A stretch of DNA of 64,000 nucleotides, from contig JAPKAY010000012.1 of the NCBI GenBank assembly GCA_028825045.1, positions 23,755 to 87,754 of the forward strand. The letters are read 5' to 3'. This DNA comes from Halioglobus sp. Its GTDB lineage: Bacteria; Pseudomonadota; Gammaproteobacteria; Pseudomonadales; Halieaceae. The notes under the pieces are model-generated. The model was not told where the DNA came from, did not search any database, and was given only the letters and a program-made list of their open reading frames with translations. The translations under genes were made by a program, and so were the position numbers. Shown here piece by piece: positions 55,516 through 64,000 of the stretch (position 1 is the stretch's first letter; the number at the start of each line of letters is the position of its first letter).

Positions 55516-56706
55516 GTGGCACAATTCACACAGCCCTCGACCCCCCAGGAACTCATGTCCCTCGGCCCGATCGATCCTGTGGAAAATCCCTACGACATCT
55601 ACAAAGCGCTCCGTGAAGACAATCCGGTCGGCAAGTTCGCAAATAACTATTACATATCGACTTTTGAATTGGTGTCCGAGGCCTTGCTGGACGACGAGGC
55701 ATTTTCAAGCAAATCCAATAGTCCGGATTATCCGGGAATTGGTATGGTGTTTGGGCAAACTATCGTTGGCATGAATGGCAAAGAGCATCTAAAACACAAG
55801 AACCTGGTTACGCCTGCACTTCGGCCACGAGCGCTGGGAGCCGGTTTCCAACAAAACGCCCGCAATACCGCCGACCGGTTGATTGACAAATTTGCCGAAA
55901 ATGGCAGCGCCAATCTTGTGCCGGACTTTACCTTTTTGTACCCGCTTTCCGTATTCGTACAAATTTTAGGTTTACCGGAGGAAGATGCTGGTGACTTCCA
56001 CCGTTGGGGGATCGACCTTACCCATGTGGCGACCGATCCTGAGCGTGGCTTGCGGGGGTCCGCCTGTTTGGCTGAGTATCTTGAGCCGGTGGTGAAGGAC
56101 AAGCGCAGTAACCCGACCGGTGACCTTATTTGCCGGTTGATCGAAGCGGATGTCATGGGCGAAAAGATGACGGACGTTGAAATTATCAGTTTCCTGCGTC
56201 TGCTGATTACCGGTGGCGCGGATACCACGTACCACCTGCTCGGCAATGTCCTGCACACACTGTTGAGTGACTCGGCGTTGCTGGAACTGGTAACAAATGA
56301 TCGCAGTAAACTGGAACCTCTGTTGTGGGAATCCCTGCGCTGGGAATCCCCCGTCCAGTTTACGTCACGTCAGACCAATAGAGAGATTGAAATAGGGGGT
56401 GTCACCATACCGGATGACTCGCCCGTCTTCATTTTGCTGGGTTGTGCGAATCGTGATGAAAAGGCCTTTGCCCAGCCAGAGGTATTCGATATCAATCGGG
56501 ACCAGGGTAAATCCCTGGCATTTGGTTACGGTCGGCACTATTGTGCCGGTGCTGATTTTGGCCTCATAGAGGCGACGATTGGCTTGAATGCGCTATTGGA
56601 TCGGTTGCAGGATCTGCGCTTTGATCCCTCCGCAGATGAGGCGAGCAAAATACGTGGTGTGGCCTTCCGCGGACCATCACACCTGAAGATACAGTTTACT
56701 ATCTGA
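55516..56706 (+). CDS. Cytochrome P450
   Basis: A 396-residue soluble bacterial P450. I-helix GGADTTYHLL, K-helix ESLRWESPVQF and the heme loop FGYGRHYCAG with Cys343. GTG start at 55516, AGGAGAGAG just upstream. It hydroxylates a hydrophobic substrate using ferredoxin electrons; no ferredoxin gene is adjacent. Followed by two acyl-CoA dehydrogenases on the same strand, which suggests oxidation of a lipid, terpene or steroid side chain. Confidence 0.94.
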   Translation: MAQFTQPSTPQELMSLGPIDPVENPYDIYKALREDNPVGKFANNYYISTFELVSEALLDDEAFSSKSNSPDYPGIGMVFGQTIVGMNGKEHLKHKNLVTPALRPRALGAGFQQNARNTADRLIDKFAENGSANLVPDFTFLYPLSVFVQILGLPEEDAGDFHRWGIDLTHVATDPERGLRGSACLAEYLEPVVKDKRSNPTGDLICRLIEADVMGEKMTDVEIISFLRLLITGGADTTYHLLGNVLHTLLSDSALLELVTNDRSKLEPLLWESLRWESPVQFTSRQTNREIEIGGVTIPDDSPVFILLGCANRDEKAFAQPEVFDINRDQGKSLAFGYGRHYCAGADFGLIEATIGLNALLDRLQDLRFDPSADEASKIRGVAFRGPSHLKIQFTI

Positions 56707-56791
56707 ACTGCATTTACCGAGCATACATTGTCTACTCACCCTTTGGCTTGCGGGTATCATGGGCGGCAATCACTCCTGACGAGGGAATACT

Positions 56792-57982
56792 ATGGAACAA
56801 CTCGACCAATTCCGGGAAGACACCCATTCCTGGCTGGAGGAAAATTGTCCGGCGAGCATGCGGATGGCAATGACTGGCGACGATGATGTGTGCTGGGGCG
56901 GACGCAAGTTTTCTTACCAGAGCGATGAACAAAAACTGTGGCTGGATCGTATGGCAGAAAAGGGCTGGACGGTTCCCCAGTGGCCAAATGAATATGGTGG
57001 AGCGGGGTTAAGCCGCTCCGAAAATAAGATTTTACAGCAGGAGATGTCTCGACTTGGTTGCCGCTCGCCCCTAACCAGCTTTGGCATCATGATGCTTGCG
57101 CCGGCAATGATGAAGTATGCCAGTGAAGGGCAAAAACGGGAGCACCTGCCGAAAATCGCCCGCGGGGAAATCCGCTGGTGTCAGGGATACAGTGAACCGG
57201 GGGCGGGCTCAGACCTTGCCAGCCTGCAAACCTCAGCAGTGGATAAGGGCGATTATTACCTGGTCAATGGTTCCAAGATCTGGACGTCTTACGCCAATCT
57301 GGCGGACTGGATATTCTGCCTGGTTCGCACCAACCCGAAAGTATCGAAGCGTGATGGAATCAGTTTCCTGCTATTTGATATGACGTCTGAGGGTGTCAGC
57401 ACGGCCCCGATTAAATTACTGAGCGGTGCTTCGCCTTTTTGCCAAACATTTTTTGACAACGTTAAGGTACCGAAGGAAAACCTGGTCAGTGAGTTGAACA
57501 AGGGATGGACTGTTGCCAAGTACTTGCTGCAGCACGAACGTAATATGGCAGCCTCCATGGGTCGTAGTCGTACCGGGAAGAAAAAACCCATCGAGGAAGT
57601 TGCGCTGGAGACACTTGGGAAAGTCGAAGGCAAACTCGCCGATCCGGTATTACGCCAGAAGCTAGCGCGCTTTCAAATACGGGAGCAGGCCTTTACGTTG
57701 ACCATGCAGCGGGTGGGTGACGAGATGAAGGCCGGTGCAGATCCTGGTCCCGCATCGTCTGTACTGAAGTACTATGGCTCTGAGACCAACAAAGAACGCC
57801 AGGAACTTAATCTGGCAATTCGTGGTATGGATAGCCTCGGTTGGGAGGGCGAGGTGTTTGATGAGGGGCGTGTTGCACGCAGTTGGCTGCGCAGTAAAGC
57901 GAACTCTATTGAAGGCGGTACTTCGGAGATTCAGCTAAACATTATTGCCAAAAGGGTGCTCGGATTACCTACGAACTCCTGA
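56792..57982 (+). CDS. Acyl-CoA dehydrogenase, subunit 1 of a tandem pair
   Basis: A 396-residue flavoenzyme of the acyl-CoA dehydrogenase family (WPNEYGGAGLSRSENKI, QGYSEPGAGSDLASLQT, KIWTSYANLADWIFCLVRT, SIEGGTSEIQLNIIAKR). The FAD/CoA signature is complete. ATG 56792 with a GAGGG-like site. It is followed after 43 nt by a second, shorter and more divergent ACAD. Such pairs in steroid and bile-acid catabolism form alpha2beta2 enzymes. Substrate unknown. Confidence 0.93.
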   Translation: MEQLDQFREDTHSWLEENCPASMRMAMTGDDDVCWGGRKFSYQSDEQKLWLDRMAEKGWTVPQWPNEYGGAGLSRSENKILQQEMSRLGCRSPLTSFGIMMLAPAMMKYASEGQKREHLPKIARGEIRWCQGYSEPGAGSDLASLQTSAVDKGDYYLVNGSKIWTSYANLADWIFCLVRTNPKVSKRDGISFLLFDMTSEGVSTAPIKLLSGASPFCQTFFDNVKVPKENLVSELNKGWTVAKYLLQHERNMAASMGRSRTGKKKPIEEVALETLGKVEGKLADPVLRQKLARFQIREQAFTLTMQRVGDEMKAGADPGPASSVLKYYGSETNKERQELNLAIRGMDSLGWEGEVFDEGRVARSWLRSKANSIEGGTSEIQLNIIAKRVLGLPTNS

Positions 57983-58025
57983 GCGACTCGCGACGGGTAT
58001 AAATACGGAATCAAGGAACAGCGGC

Positions 58026-59165
58026 ATGCCACTGGTATTGAACGAAGAGCAAAATCTACTCAAATCAATAGCGGAAGATTTCTTTCTCAAGCGGTCGCCG
58101 GTGAGTGCGTTGCGCGCATTGCGTGACGACCGCGATGTCGACGGTTTCAGTCGCCCGTTGTGGCAGGAGATCGTCGCCATGGGTTGGCCCAGTGCGTTCC
58201 TGCCGGAAGTGTATGGCGGTCTGGATTGTGGCTTCGTCGAACTTGGGGCAGTTCTGGAGGCGAGCGGGAGAACATTGGTAGCCAGCCCACTGATTTCCAG
58301 TGTGGTGCTCTCGGCAAGCGGCATTCTGCTAGGCGGCACTGAAACACAGAAATCTTTCTTACTGCCGCGTATCGCCAGCGGAGACTTGCTGGTCTCACTC
58401 GCTTTGGAGGAGGGGCCACACCACAGTCCCAGCGCGATCGCCACTATTGCAACCCCAGACAACGATGGGTATCGAATTAGTGGGAAGAAAGTGCATGTCA
58501 TCGACGGTCATGTCGCGGACCAGTTTATTGTCGTTGCGCGTACAGAAGGTAAACATGGAGACGAGCAGGGAATTTCTCTGTTTATCGTGAACCGCGCTCA
58601 GCCCGGTTTTTCGGTGACGCGCCGGATGATGGTCGACAGCCGTAATATGGCTGAGGTCGAATTGCAGGATATAGTAGTGCCTGCTGAGAATTTACTGGGC
58701 GAACTGCACGGTGGCTACGGCCTTCTCACCAACATTCTGGACCGGGGAAATATTGCCCTGTCTGCCGAAATGCTTGGCTCGCTGCGGGCGGCATTTGATC
58801 GGACTCTGGACTACCTGAAGCAGCGCGAACAGTTTGGCGAATTGATCGGTACTTTTCAGGCGCTACAACATCGGGCTGCGAGGATGTTTTGCGAAATTGA
58901 ACTGGCAAAGTCCGTTGTTCTAAAAGCCTTGCAGGCGATTGATGAAGATGCTGATAATCTTTCACTGCTGGCAAGTTTGGCCAAAGTACAGATAGCGGAG
59001 ACGTCGCGATTGGTGAGTGATGAAGCGATACAGATGTTTGGTGGTATCGGCATGACCGATGAAGAAGAAATCGGATTTTATCTTAAGCGGGCTCGCGTAG
59101 CACAACAATTGCTTGGGGATGAGCATTACCATGTGCAGCGGTATGCGAACTTGCGGGGCTATTAA
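58026..59165 (+). CDS. Acyl-CoA dehydrogenase, subunit 2 of a tandem pair
   Basis: A 379-residue divergent acyl-CoA dehydrogenase (SIAEDFFLKRSPVSALRALR, WQEIVAMGWPSAFLPEVYGG, AIQMFGGIGMTDEEEIGFYL). The FAD-binding middle domain is less conserved than in its partner (no SEPGAGSD motif). ATG 58026 has AAGGA upstream; the frame is open 27 codons further 5', overlapping gene 1. Probably the non-identical partner of the preceding subunit. Confidence 0.9.
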   Translation: MPLVLNEEQNLLKSIAEDFFLKRSPVSALRALRDDRDVDGFSRPLWQEIVAMGWPSAFLPEVYGGLDCGFVELGAVLEASGRTLVASPLISSVVLSASGILLGGTETQKSFLLPRIASGDLLVSLALEEGPHHSPSAIATIATPDNDGYRISGKKVHVIDGHVADQFIVVARTEGKHGDEQGISLFIVNRAQPGFSVTRRMMVDSRNMAEVELQDIVVPAENLLGELHGGYGLLTNILDRGNIALSAEMLGSLRAAFDRTLDYLKQREQFGELIGTFQALQHRAARMFCEIELAKSVVLKALQAIDEDADNLSLLASLAKVQIAETSRLVSDEAIQMFGGIGMTDEEEIGFYLKRARVAQQLLGDEHYHVQRYANLRGY

Positions 59166-59298
59166 AGAATTGCAATAGAATCTAAACGAAAATACGGAGG
59201 GAGAAAGCATCTTTTCTTTTTTTTAAGGCTCTAACTTAAAACTTTAGTGGCATTAGCGTGAGATAAAGACGGAAGGAAAGAGGGCGTTGCCCTGTATC

Positions 59299-60987
59299 TC
59301 ATTCTTCGGACAGTTGAGCATGGTGTTCACCGGCGAGTACATTCTTCATGATTTTACCGGCTGCATTGCGTGGCAGTGGTTGGTAGTGAGCCTCCCACTG
59401 GCTCGGAATTTTGAATGTCGCCAGGCGATCAATGCAAAACGCATGTAATGCGTCTGTGTCCAATGAATAGTTTTCTGCCACTACGATGAACGCCTTTACC
59501 TCCTGGCCTAAGTCAGGGTGGGGTACGCCGATGACGGCAGCTTCGATAATCTCAGGATGTAATTCGAGGCAGTGTTCAATTTCCACCGGGTAGATGTTCT
59601 CCGCATTACGCAATATCAAATCCCGGGCCCGTGAATTGATGTAGAGAAAATCGTCTTCGAAATGTCCCACATCGCCAGTTCTGAGCCAGCGCCCCGGGGC
59701 AATGGCTTTCTCTGTGGCCTCGGGGTTGCGCCAGTAACCCAGCATGACGCAGCTGCCGTGAATGCAGATCTCGCCCTGTTCCCCATTTGGCAGTAATTGG
59801 TTGTGCTCATCCCGAATGCTGATGTCAATCGCAGGAAAAACCCTGCCTACCGAATTGGGATACGCATCGAGCAGTTCGCCCCAATTGTGGGTGCCCACAC
59901 CGGAAGATTCTGTAAGGCCGTATCCCAATGCCATCCGGCCACCTGTGCCAGTGAAGCTCTTGGTCATGCGTTGCTGTGTCGCATGGCTTGTGGGCGCGCC
60001 GCCTGAGCCCAGCCGGCTGACGCTGGATACGTCGTAGCGATTGAAGTCGGTATGATCCAGTACTCGAGCGGCCATACTTCCCAGAGAGGGCCATGTGGTG
60101 ACCTGTTCTGCCTCGATGAGTTGGAGGATTTTTTCGGGTTCGAAGCGGCCCAGAGTCCACACTGTCTTCATGCCAACGGCGAGACTGGTTACTACGCCGG
60201 TGAATAAGCCGGAGAGGTGAAACAGCGGTGCGGAAAACAGCCCGCAGTTGGGCAGCGCGCTGCCATCTTGGGAATCACTCGATTCTGCCTCCATCATCAT
60301 CATGCGGAAGCCGCTGAAGATAGCGGAGGATAAAAAAGTAATGAGGCAACGGTGGCTCAGCAGCGCACCTTTAGCGCGACCGGTCGTTCCGCTGGTGTAG
60401 AGAATGAGAGCCGGATCATCTTCGGCAATCTCGCAGTCAGGCAGAACAGGTGCGTTACCTGCGCTGTCATTCCAGCCTTGCTCCAGAGCGGCGAAATCAT
60501 CCTCGATGCAAATTACCGGGAACGGCAGGTCGATTCCCTCGATTCTAGCCAGGCGCTTGCGGTCGCCGATCAGGAGGCGCGGTTCGGCGTCCTCCAGCGC
60601 GTGAAGAATGTCATCTCTTTTCCACCAGCCATTGAGTCCGACACAAATAGCGCCGATGCTGACACTGGCCCAAAAAGTGATGATCCACTGGGGGTGGTTG
60701 TCTGCCAGGATAGCAACACGGTCGCCTGGATTTACGCCGTAGGTGTGGCGTAGCTGATGCGCCACAGCACTTACTCGCGCGTGATGTTCGCGAAAGGTAA
60801 TGCGCTGCCCTTCACAAATAATGTGCTCGCTATCGCCATGGTTAATCGAGTTTTCCACGAGTTCGCGCAGGGAGCGGTTTCGATTTGCAAAGACCTTGAT
60901 CTGCTCGCCCAGCACATTATCGACACCAATCTCAAATGCGCCACCGGGGCCGATAAGTTCTGCTTCAATCTCGTCTACTGATCGCAC
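59299..60987 (-). CDS. Acyl-CoA synthetase (AMP-dependent ligase)
   Basis: A 562-residue ANL-superfamily enzyme. P-loop LILYTSGTTGRAKGALLSH, A5/A8 motifs (YGLTESSGVGTHNWG; WLRTGDVGHFEDDFLYINSR) and the C-terminal PLPRNAAGKIMKNVL with catalytic Lys. It activates a carboxylic acid to its CoA thioester, feeding the acyl-CoA dehydrogenases on the other strand. 24 nt downstream of the VOC gene on the same strand; the two form an operon with the large fusion gene. Substrate unknown. Confidence 0.93.
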   Translation of the reverse strand: MRSVDEIEAELIGPGGAFEIGVDNVLGEQIKVFANRNRSLRELVENSINHGDSEHIICEGQRITFREHHARVSAVAHQLRHTYGVNPGDRVAILADNHPQWIITFWASVSIGAICVGLNGWWKRDDILHALEDAEPRLLIGDRKRLARIEGIDLPFPVICIEDDFAALEQGWNDSAGNAPVLPDCEIAEDDPALILYTSGTTGRAKGALLSHRCLITFLSSAIFSGFRMMMMEAESSDSQDGSALPNCGLFSAPLFHLSGLFTGVVTSLAVGMKTVWTLGRFEPEKILQLIEAEQVTTWPSLGSMAARVLDHTDFNRYDVSSVSRLGSGGAPTSHATQQRMTKSFTGTGGRMALGYGLTESSGVGTHNWGELLDAYPNSVGRVFPAIDISIRDEHNQLLPNGEQGEICIHGSCVMLGYWRNPEATEKAIAPGRWLRTGDVGHFEDDFLYINSRARDLILRNAENIYPVEIEHCLELHPEIIEAAVIGVPHPDLGQEVKAFIVVAENYSLDTDALHAFCIDRLATFKIPSQWEAHYQPLPRNAAGKIMKNVLAGEHHAQLSEE

Positions 60988-61011
60988 TTTATTTGCTCCA
61001 AAGAATTCGCG

Positions 61012-61476
61012 TTAGCCTCCCGGGAGGACACTGGGGTCACCGGGCGTTTCTAATAGTTCGATACGAAGGCCGTCAGGGTCGGTCACAAAGATCGCCCTGG
61101 TCCCCCACTCTGGCTTGTTGATAAGTGTATGGCTCAGGCTTGATCCGCCGACCGCCTCGACAGCCTCTACTCCGGAGGCCAGATCGGCCACTCGTAATGA
61201 GAGATGCGTAAAGCCCAGTCGGTTCATGGGCTGGGGATTCTGTATAGGCTCGTGGCCTGCCACCGGGAAAAAAAGCAGTTCGATACGTGTACCGTCACGC
61301 TGCAAATACACGGCTTGAAGTTCGCCGCCTTCGATGTCTAATAATCGCTCCGAATCCTCTCCCCGGACGTCTAGCCGCGAAAGCTCTTCAAAACCCAGGG
61401 CATCGCGATAAAAGCGCACGGACCGTTCCAGGTCAGAGACGCAAATTCCTATGTGGGAAAGTCGTTGCACGCTCAT
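61012..61476 (-). CDS. VOC-superfamily (glyoxalase-like) protein
   Basis: A 154-residue vicinal-oxygen-chelate protein with two beta-alpha-beta-beta-beta modules. Metal-binding positions: His in LSHIGICVSDLERSVRFYRD, Glu in LQAVYLQRDGTRIELLFF, His in GFTHLSLRVADLA, Glu in FVTDPDGLRIELLE. Could be an isomerase, epimerase (methylmalonyl-CoA epimerase-like) or dioxygenase. It sits between the CoA ligase and the fusion gene. Confidence 0.88.
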   Translation of the reverse strand: MSVQRLSHIGICVSDLERSVRFYRDALGFEELSRLDVRGEDSERLLDIEGGELQAVYLQRDGTRIELLFFPVAGHEPIQNPQPMNRLGFTHLSLRVADLASGVEAVEAVGGSSLSHTLINKPEWGTRAIFVTDPDGLRIELLETPGDPSVLPGG

Positions 61477-61527
61477 TGGATTCGGTTCCTACTTAGGATA
61501 TTCACAGTTCAGGTGCCCGCGAGAAAA

Positions 61528-64000
61528 TCATGCAAAGGGGTCGCCCACCTCGGCTCGTGCGGCAATGTAGATGCGTTCCATGTCTTCATTGATTTCTTGT
61601 AGGGTCATTGCTTTAGCCGCGTCGCCCATAAAAGAAATTTCGCCGTTCATGGCACACTCCATGGTATCCACTGTACCCGTGAACATCCCGTCGATAATTT
61701 TGCCACGCATCTGCAACTGCACTTCTGCGCCATCGGCCGGTGCGCCCAGGGCGCTGATCACCTGACCCTGCTTCAGGGCGAGATAAAATTCCAGGCCCAT
61801 GTCCTCGGCGGTGAAGTGGAGCGTCACATCCTGATTCGTGCTGAACTCGTTAAGAACACTGTCCGCCGCCATCCCGGCACAGAACTTTTCCAGGATCGCT
61901 CGCATTTTTTCGATGATGGGAAGGGGGGCAGTGGCCGCTGCGAGGGTCGCTGGTTGTTGCTGCTTCGGTTTTGCTGCCTTCGCATCGCGCTCCAGATCGG
62001 TTACTGCCGGACCACTTTTGCTGTTGAGGTGGGCCAGCTCTGTGTCGCTGGGCTGTGGTTTTGGACTGTGCCAATCGAAGCTGGTCAGCGTTTCAGGATT
62101 CAGCACGCAGCTGGGAGGCTCACCTTGTATCAGTTGCAGTAATGCGCCAGAAATACTTTCACCTTGGTGGTTCGCCACTTCTACCGTATTTCCGGCGGAG
62201 TGTGGCGTGGAGATGACCTCGGGGTGTTGTACCAAGGGGTGATCAAAGCCGGGCGGTTCCACTGCGAAGGTATCCAGGGCGGCGCCAGCGATGTTGCCCT
62301 GCTCAAGGGCGTCGACCAGCGCCTGCTCATCCACCAAAGCAGCGCGCGCGGTATTAATGAAGAAGGCGTCGGGTTTCATTTTGGCCAGCTCTTTTACGCC
62401 GATCATGCCAGTAGTTTCGGGGGTCACGGCGGCGTGCAGACTGACGAAATCACTGCAACGCAATAATGTGTCGAGATCCGTGAGGCGACATCCGGCCAGC
62501 GCCGACTGCTCGGGGGTGACAAACGGATCGGCCACCAAAATCTCGACGTCGAAACCTCCTAGACGTTGAGCAACGGCGCGGCCCACTGCCCCGAGGCCCA
62601 CGAGACCGATGGTTTTGCGCCATAGTTCACGGCCCTGCAACTGATTGAAGGCCTGGCCCATTTTGCCCATATTCCCGGCCGTGCATTCTTCCTTCCGCAG
62701 GAACTGTGTCGCTGCGGGTAATTTGCGTGCGAGACTGATCATGAAGCCGACCGCAAGATCGGCCACCGCCACCGCGTTGCGACCAGGCGCGAACAGCACA
62801 GGGATGCCAAAGGCGGTGCAGGCCTCCACATCGACATTCACCGCGTTGCCGCGACAGGCAGCAACCACGCGCAAATCCGGCAACTGGCTTAATGCACTGG
62901 CGTCCAGCACATCTACTTCCGTGACGAAGATCTGCTTACCTTTTAATGCCTCTACCAGTTTTGGGCCAGTGAGCAGACGCTTGACCTCGCGAAAACTGGC
63001 GTATTCAACGTCCATCTTTTCTCGTAGGTTGGCCAGAGAATCTTCATCAAAAGATGCTGTAACCAGGGCTTGCACTCTGGTTGTGGGTGCAGTGCCTGTC
63101 GCTTGTCTCTGGGGATGTTCTATCAACACCCTCGGCAACAGATGATCGACAGCAATCGGAGCGGTTGTGGTTTCCGCCTGCTTACGAAAACGAGACCAGG
63201 TGTCGTAGAGTTGTTGATTGACGTCGGCGTGTTCTGACTGTGCGCTGAAATGGTTGCGCTGATTGCAGAGGTCTGTGCAGGCAGAGGCAAAGTCCGGGTA
63301 ATCACCCGTTGCCACGCCAGCGCAGATGGCGGCACCCAGTGCAGACGTTTGATAGGTCTGCGGCACAGCAATCTTGCGTGCCGTGATATCCGCCAGCAGC
63401 TGCGGAAAAACATCGCTGCGTGACATGCCGCCACATAAGGTGATGGTAGCGGGGTTAGTGCTTCGTTGGTCATTATCTTTCAGCACTGAATCCAGTTGGT
63501 CGAGATTGGCGCGAACCGCGCAACTGCATCCCTCGACAAGGGCGCGTACCAGATGACGTCTTGGCTCGATGTTACTGCCACCGTAGAGGTGGCTCATGGT
63601 GATGTGTCCCACCGGAAAAGTCGGTGATTGCATGTTCATTACTTCCGCGCCCACGGTGGAGAGCATGCCGGCGGCGCCCGCCTCAGATAGCGCAGCCTCG
63701 GCCAGTAACCTCAGCTCCGGCTCCGGTGCATCAGGAAACAGCATCCTGGCCATAAGCGTTATGGATTCGCCCATGGCGCCACCATTACTTTCCAGCACCC
63801 AGCGATCGGGCACTACATGATGGCCGCCCAGCGATTTTCCATGGGTGTCGAATAGCGGCTTCTCAAGCACAACCTGCACCGGGGCAGTAGTGCCTGCCAC
63901 GACTGCGCATTCTTGGGGTTCTATCACGCCACTGCCCACTAAGCTGCACTGGGTATCGGCGCCACCCATGCCTACCATGACATCGGCGGGCAGTCCCAGG
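61528..64000 (-). CDS. FGGY kinase / D-2-hydroxyacid dehydrogenase / SCP2 three-domain fusion (5' end beyond window)
   Basis: The frame is open to the right edge, so the N-terminus is missing; positions are counted from Met at 63978. Residues 1-270 are the C-lobe of an FGGY sugar kinase (VAGTTAPVQV, ESNGGAMGE, TLCGGMSRSDVFPQLLADI). Residues ~300-635 are a D-2-hydroxyacid dehydrogenase with GLVGLGAVGRAVAQRL (458-473), catalytic R545, E574 and H593. Residues ~685-810 are an SCP2 sterol-carrier-like domain. A kinase of LsrK type joined to a phosphoglycerate-dehydrogenase-like domain could phosphorylate and oxidise one substrate in sequence; the SCP2 part suggests a hydrophobic ligand. Roles are inference. 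First gene of the minus-strand operon leading to the VOC and CoA ligase genes. Confidence 0.88.
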   Translation of the reverse strand, partial: LGLPADVMVGMGGADTQCSLVGSGVIEPQECAVVAGTTAPVQVVLEKPLFDTHGKSLGGHHVVPDRWVLESNGGAMGESITLMARMLFPDAPEPELRLLAEAALSEAGAAGMLSTVGAEVMNMQSPTFPVGHITMSHLYGGSNIEPRRHLVRALVEGCSCAVRANLDQLDSVLKDNDQRSTNPATITLCGGMSRSDVFPQLLADITARKIAVPQTYQTSALGAAICAGVATGDYPDFASACTDLCNQRNHFSAQSEHADVNQQLYDTWSRFRKQAETTTAPIAVDHLLPRVLIEHPQRQATGTAPTTRVQALVTASFDEDSLANLREKMDVEYASFREVKRLLTGPKLVEALKGKQIFVTEVDVLDASALSQLPDLRVVAACRGNAVNVDVEACTAFGIPVLFAPGRNAVAVADLAVGFMISLARKLPAATQFLRKEECTAGNMGKMGQAFNQLQGRELWRKTIGLVGLGAVGRAVAQRLGGFDVEILVADPFVTPEQSALAGCRLTDLDTLLRCSDFVSLHAAVTPETTGMIGVKELAKMKPDAFFINTARAALVDEQALVDALEQGNIAGAALDTFAVEPPGFDHPLVQHPEVISTPHSAGNTVEVANHQGESISGALLQLIQGEPPSCVLNPETLTSFDWHSPKPQPSDTELAHLNSKSGPAVTDLERDAKAAKPKQQQPATLAAATAPLPIIEKMRAILEKFCAGMAADSVLNEFSTNQDVTLHFTAEDMGLEFYLALKQGQVISALGAPADGAEVQLQMRGKIIDGMFTGTVDTMECAMNGEISFMGDAAKAMTLQEINEDMERIYIAARAEVGDPFA

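Noticed and set aside
1..64000. CRISPR arrays, IS elements, phage genes, rRNA
   Set aside because: No regularly spaced repeats, transposase-like proteins, phage proteins or rRNA sequences were recognised on either strand.

Overview
The window looks like a chromosomal segment of a marine or aquatic gammaproteobacterium, most likely of the OM60/NOR5 (Halieaceae) or Spongiibacteraceae-like lineages. This is inferred from the aspS-yebC / ruvCAB / ybgC-tolQRAB-pal-cpoB / queE-queC gene order, from the dockerin-like secreted protein, and from the many lipid- or terpenoid-type catabolic genes (P450, acyl-CoA dehydrogenases, acyl-CoA ligase, PQQ enzymes). No rRNA, IS element, phage gene or CRISPR array was seen.

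Layout. 0-5.3 kb: MATE exporter, a PuuA-type glutamine synthetase with a LuxR regulator, and an AraC regulator. 5.3-24.4 kb is the core block: proS (minus strand), an HU protein with a histone-H1-like tail, an FmdB zinc ribbon, aspS, yebC, then an inserted trio (LitR-like MerR regulator, divergent sigma-70-family factor, yfcH-type epimerase), then ruvC-ruvA-ruvB-ybgC-tolQ-tolR-tolA-tolB-pal-cpoB-queE-queC, a Yip1-domain protein and tRNA-Lys(UUU). 24.7-64 kb is accessory: a thioredoxin-fold gene with an in-frame TGA, a broken amidohydrolase, secreted proteins, an esterase-type hydrolase, a pilin-like protein, a zinc alcohol dehydrogenase, a 1057-residue cytochrome/propeller/DUF1080 protein, a bile-acid-type symporter, a second amidohydrolase, a DUF3604 protein, two SDRs, a deazaflavin-type nitroreductase, an FMN-riboswitch-controlled type II lumazine synthase, a carotenoid oxygenase, a sirtuin, a cytochrome c/propeller plus PQQ dehydrogenase pair, and a P450 / acyl-CoA dehydrogenase pair / acyl-CoA ligase / VOC / kinase-dehydrogenase-SCP2 group.

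The strongest candidate for something new is at 24707-25846 (minus). A redoxin-domain protein is interrupted by a single TGA exactly where the first catalytic Cys of the thioredoxin motif belongs (W-x-x-W-TGA-G-C). Twenty nucleotides after it is a stem-loop with a bulged base and a 5-nt loop with G in second position, which is the geometry of a bacterial SECIS. The gene is therefore annotated as a selenoprotein (Sec161). The caveat is that the upstream amidohydrolase carries a frameshift and an amber codon, so local gene decay is the competing explanation.

Other items of note: a complete FMN riboswitch in front of a lone RibH2-type lumazine synthase, with two mutually exclusive hairpins at the start codon; a LitR-like regulator/sigma factor pair with matching GTAT-ATAC elements, placed between yebC and ruvC; and an FGGY kinase / 2-hydroxyacid dehydrogenase / SCP2 three-domain fusion running off the right edge.
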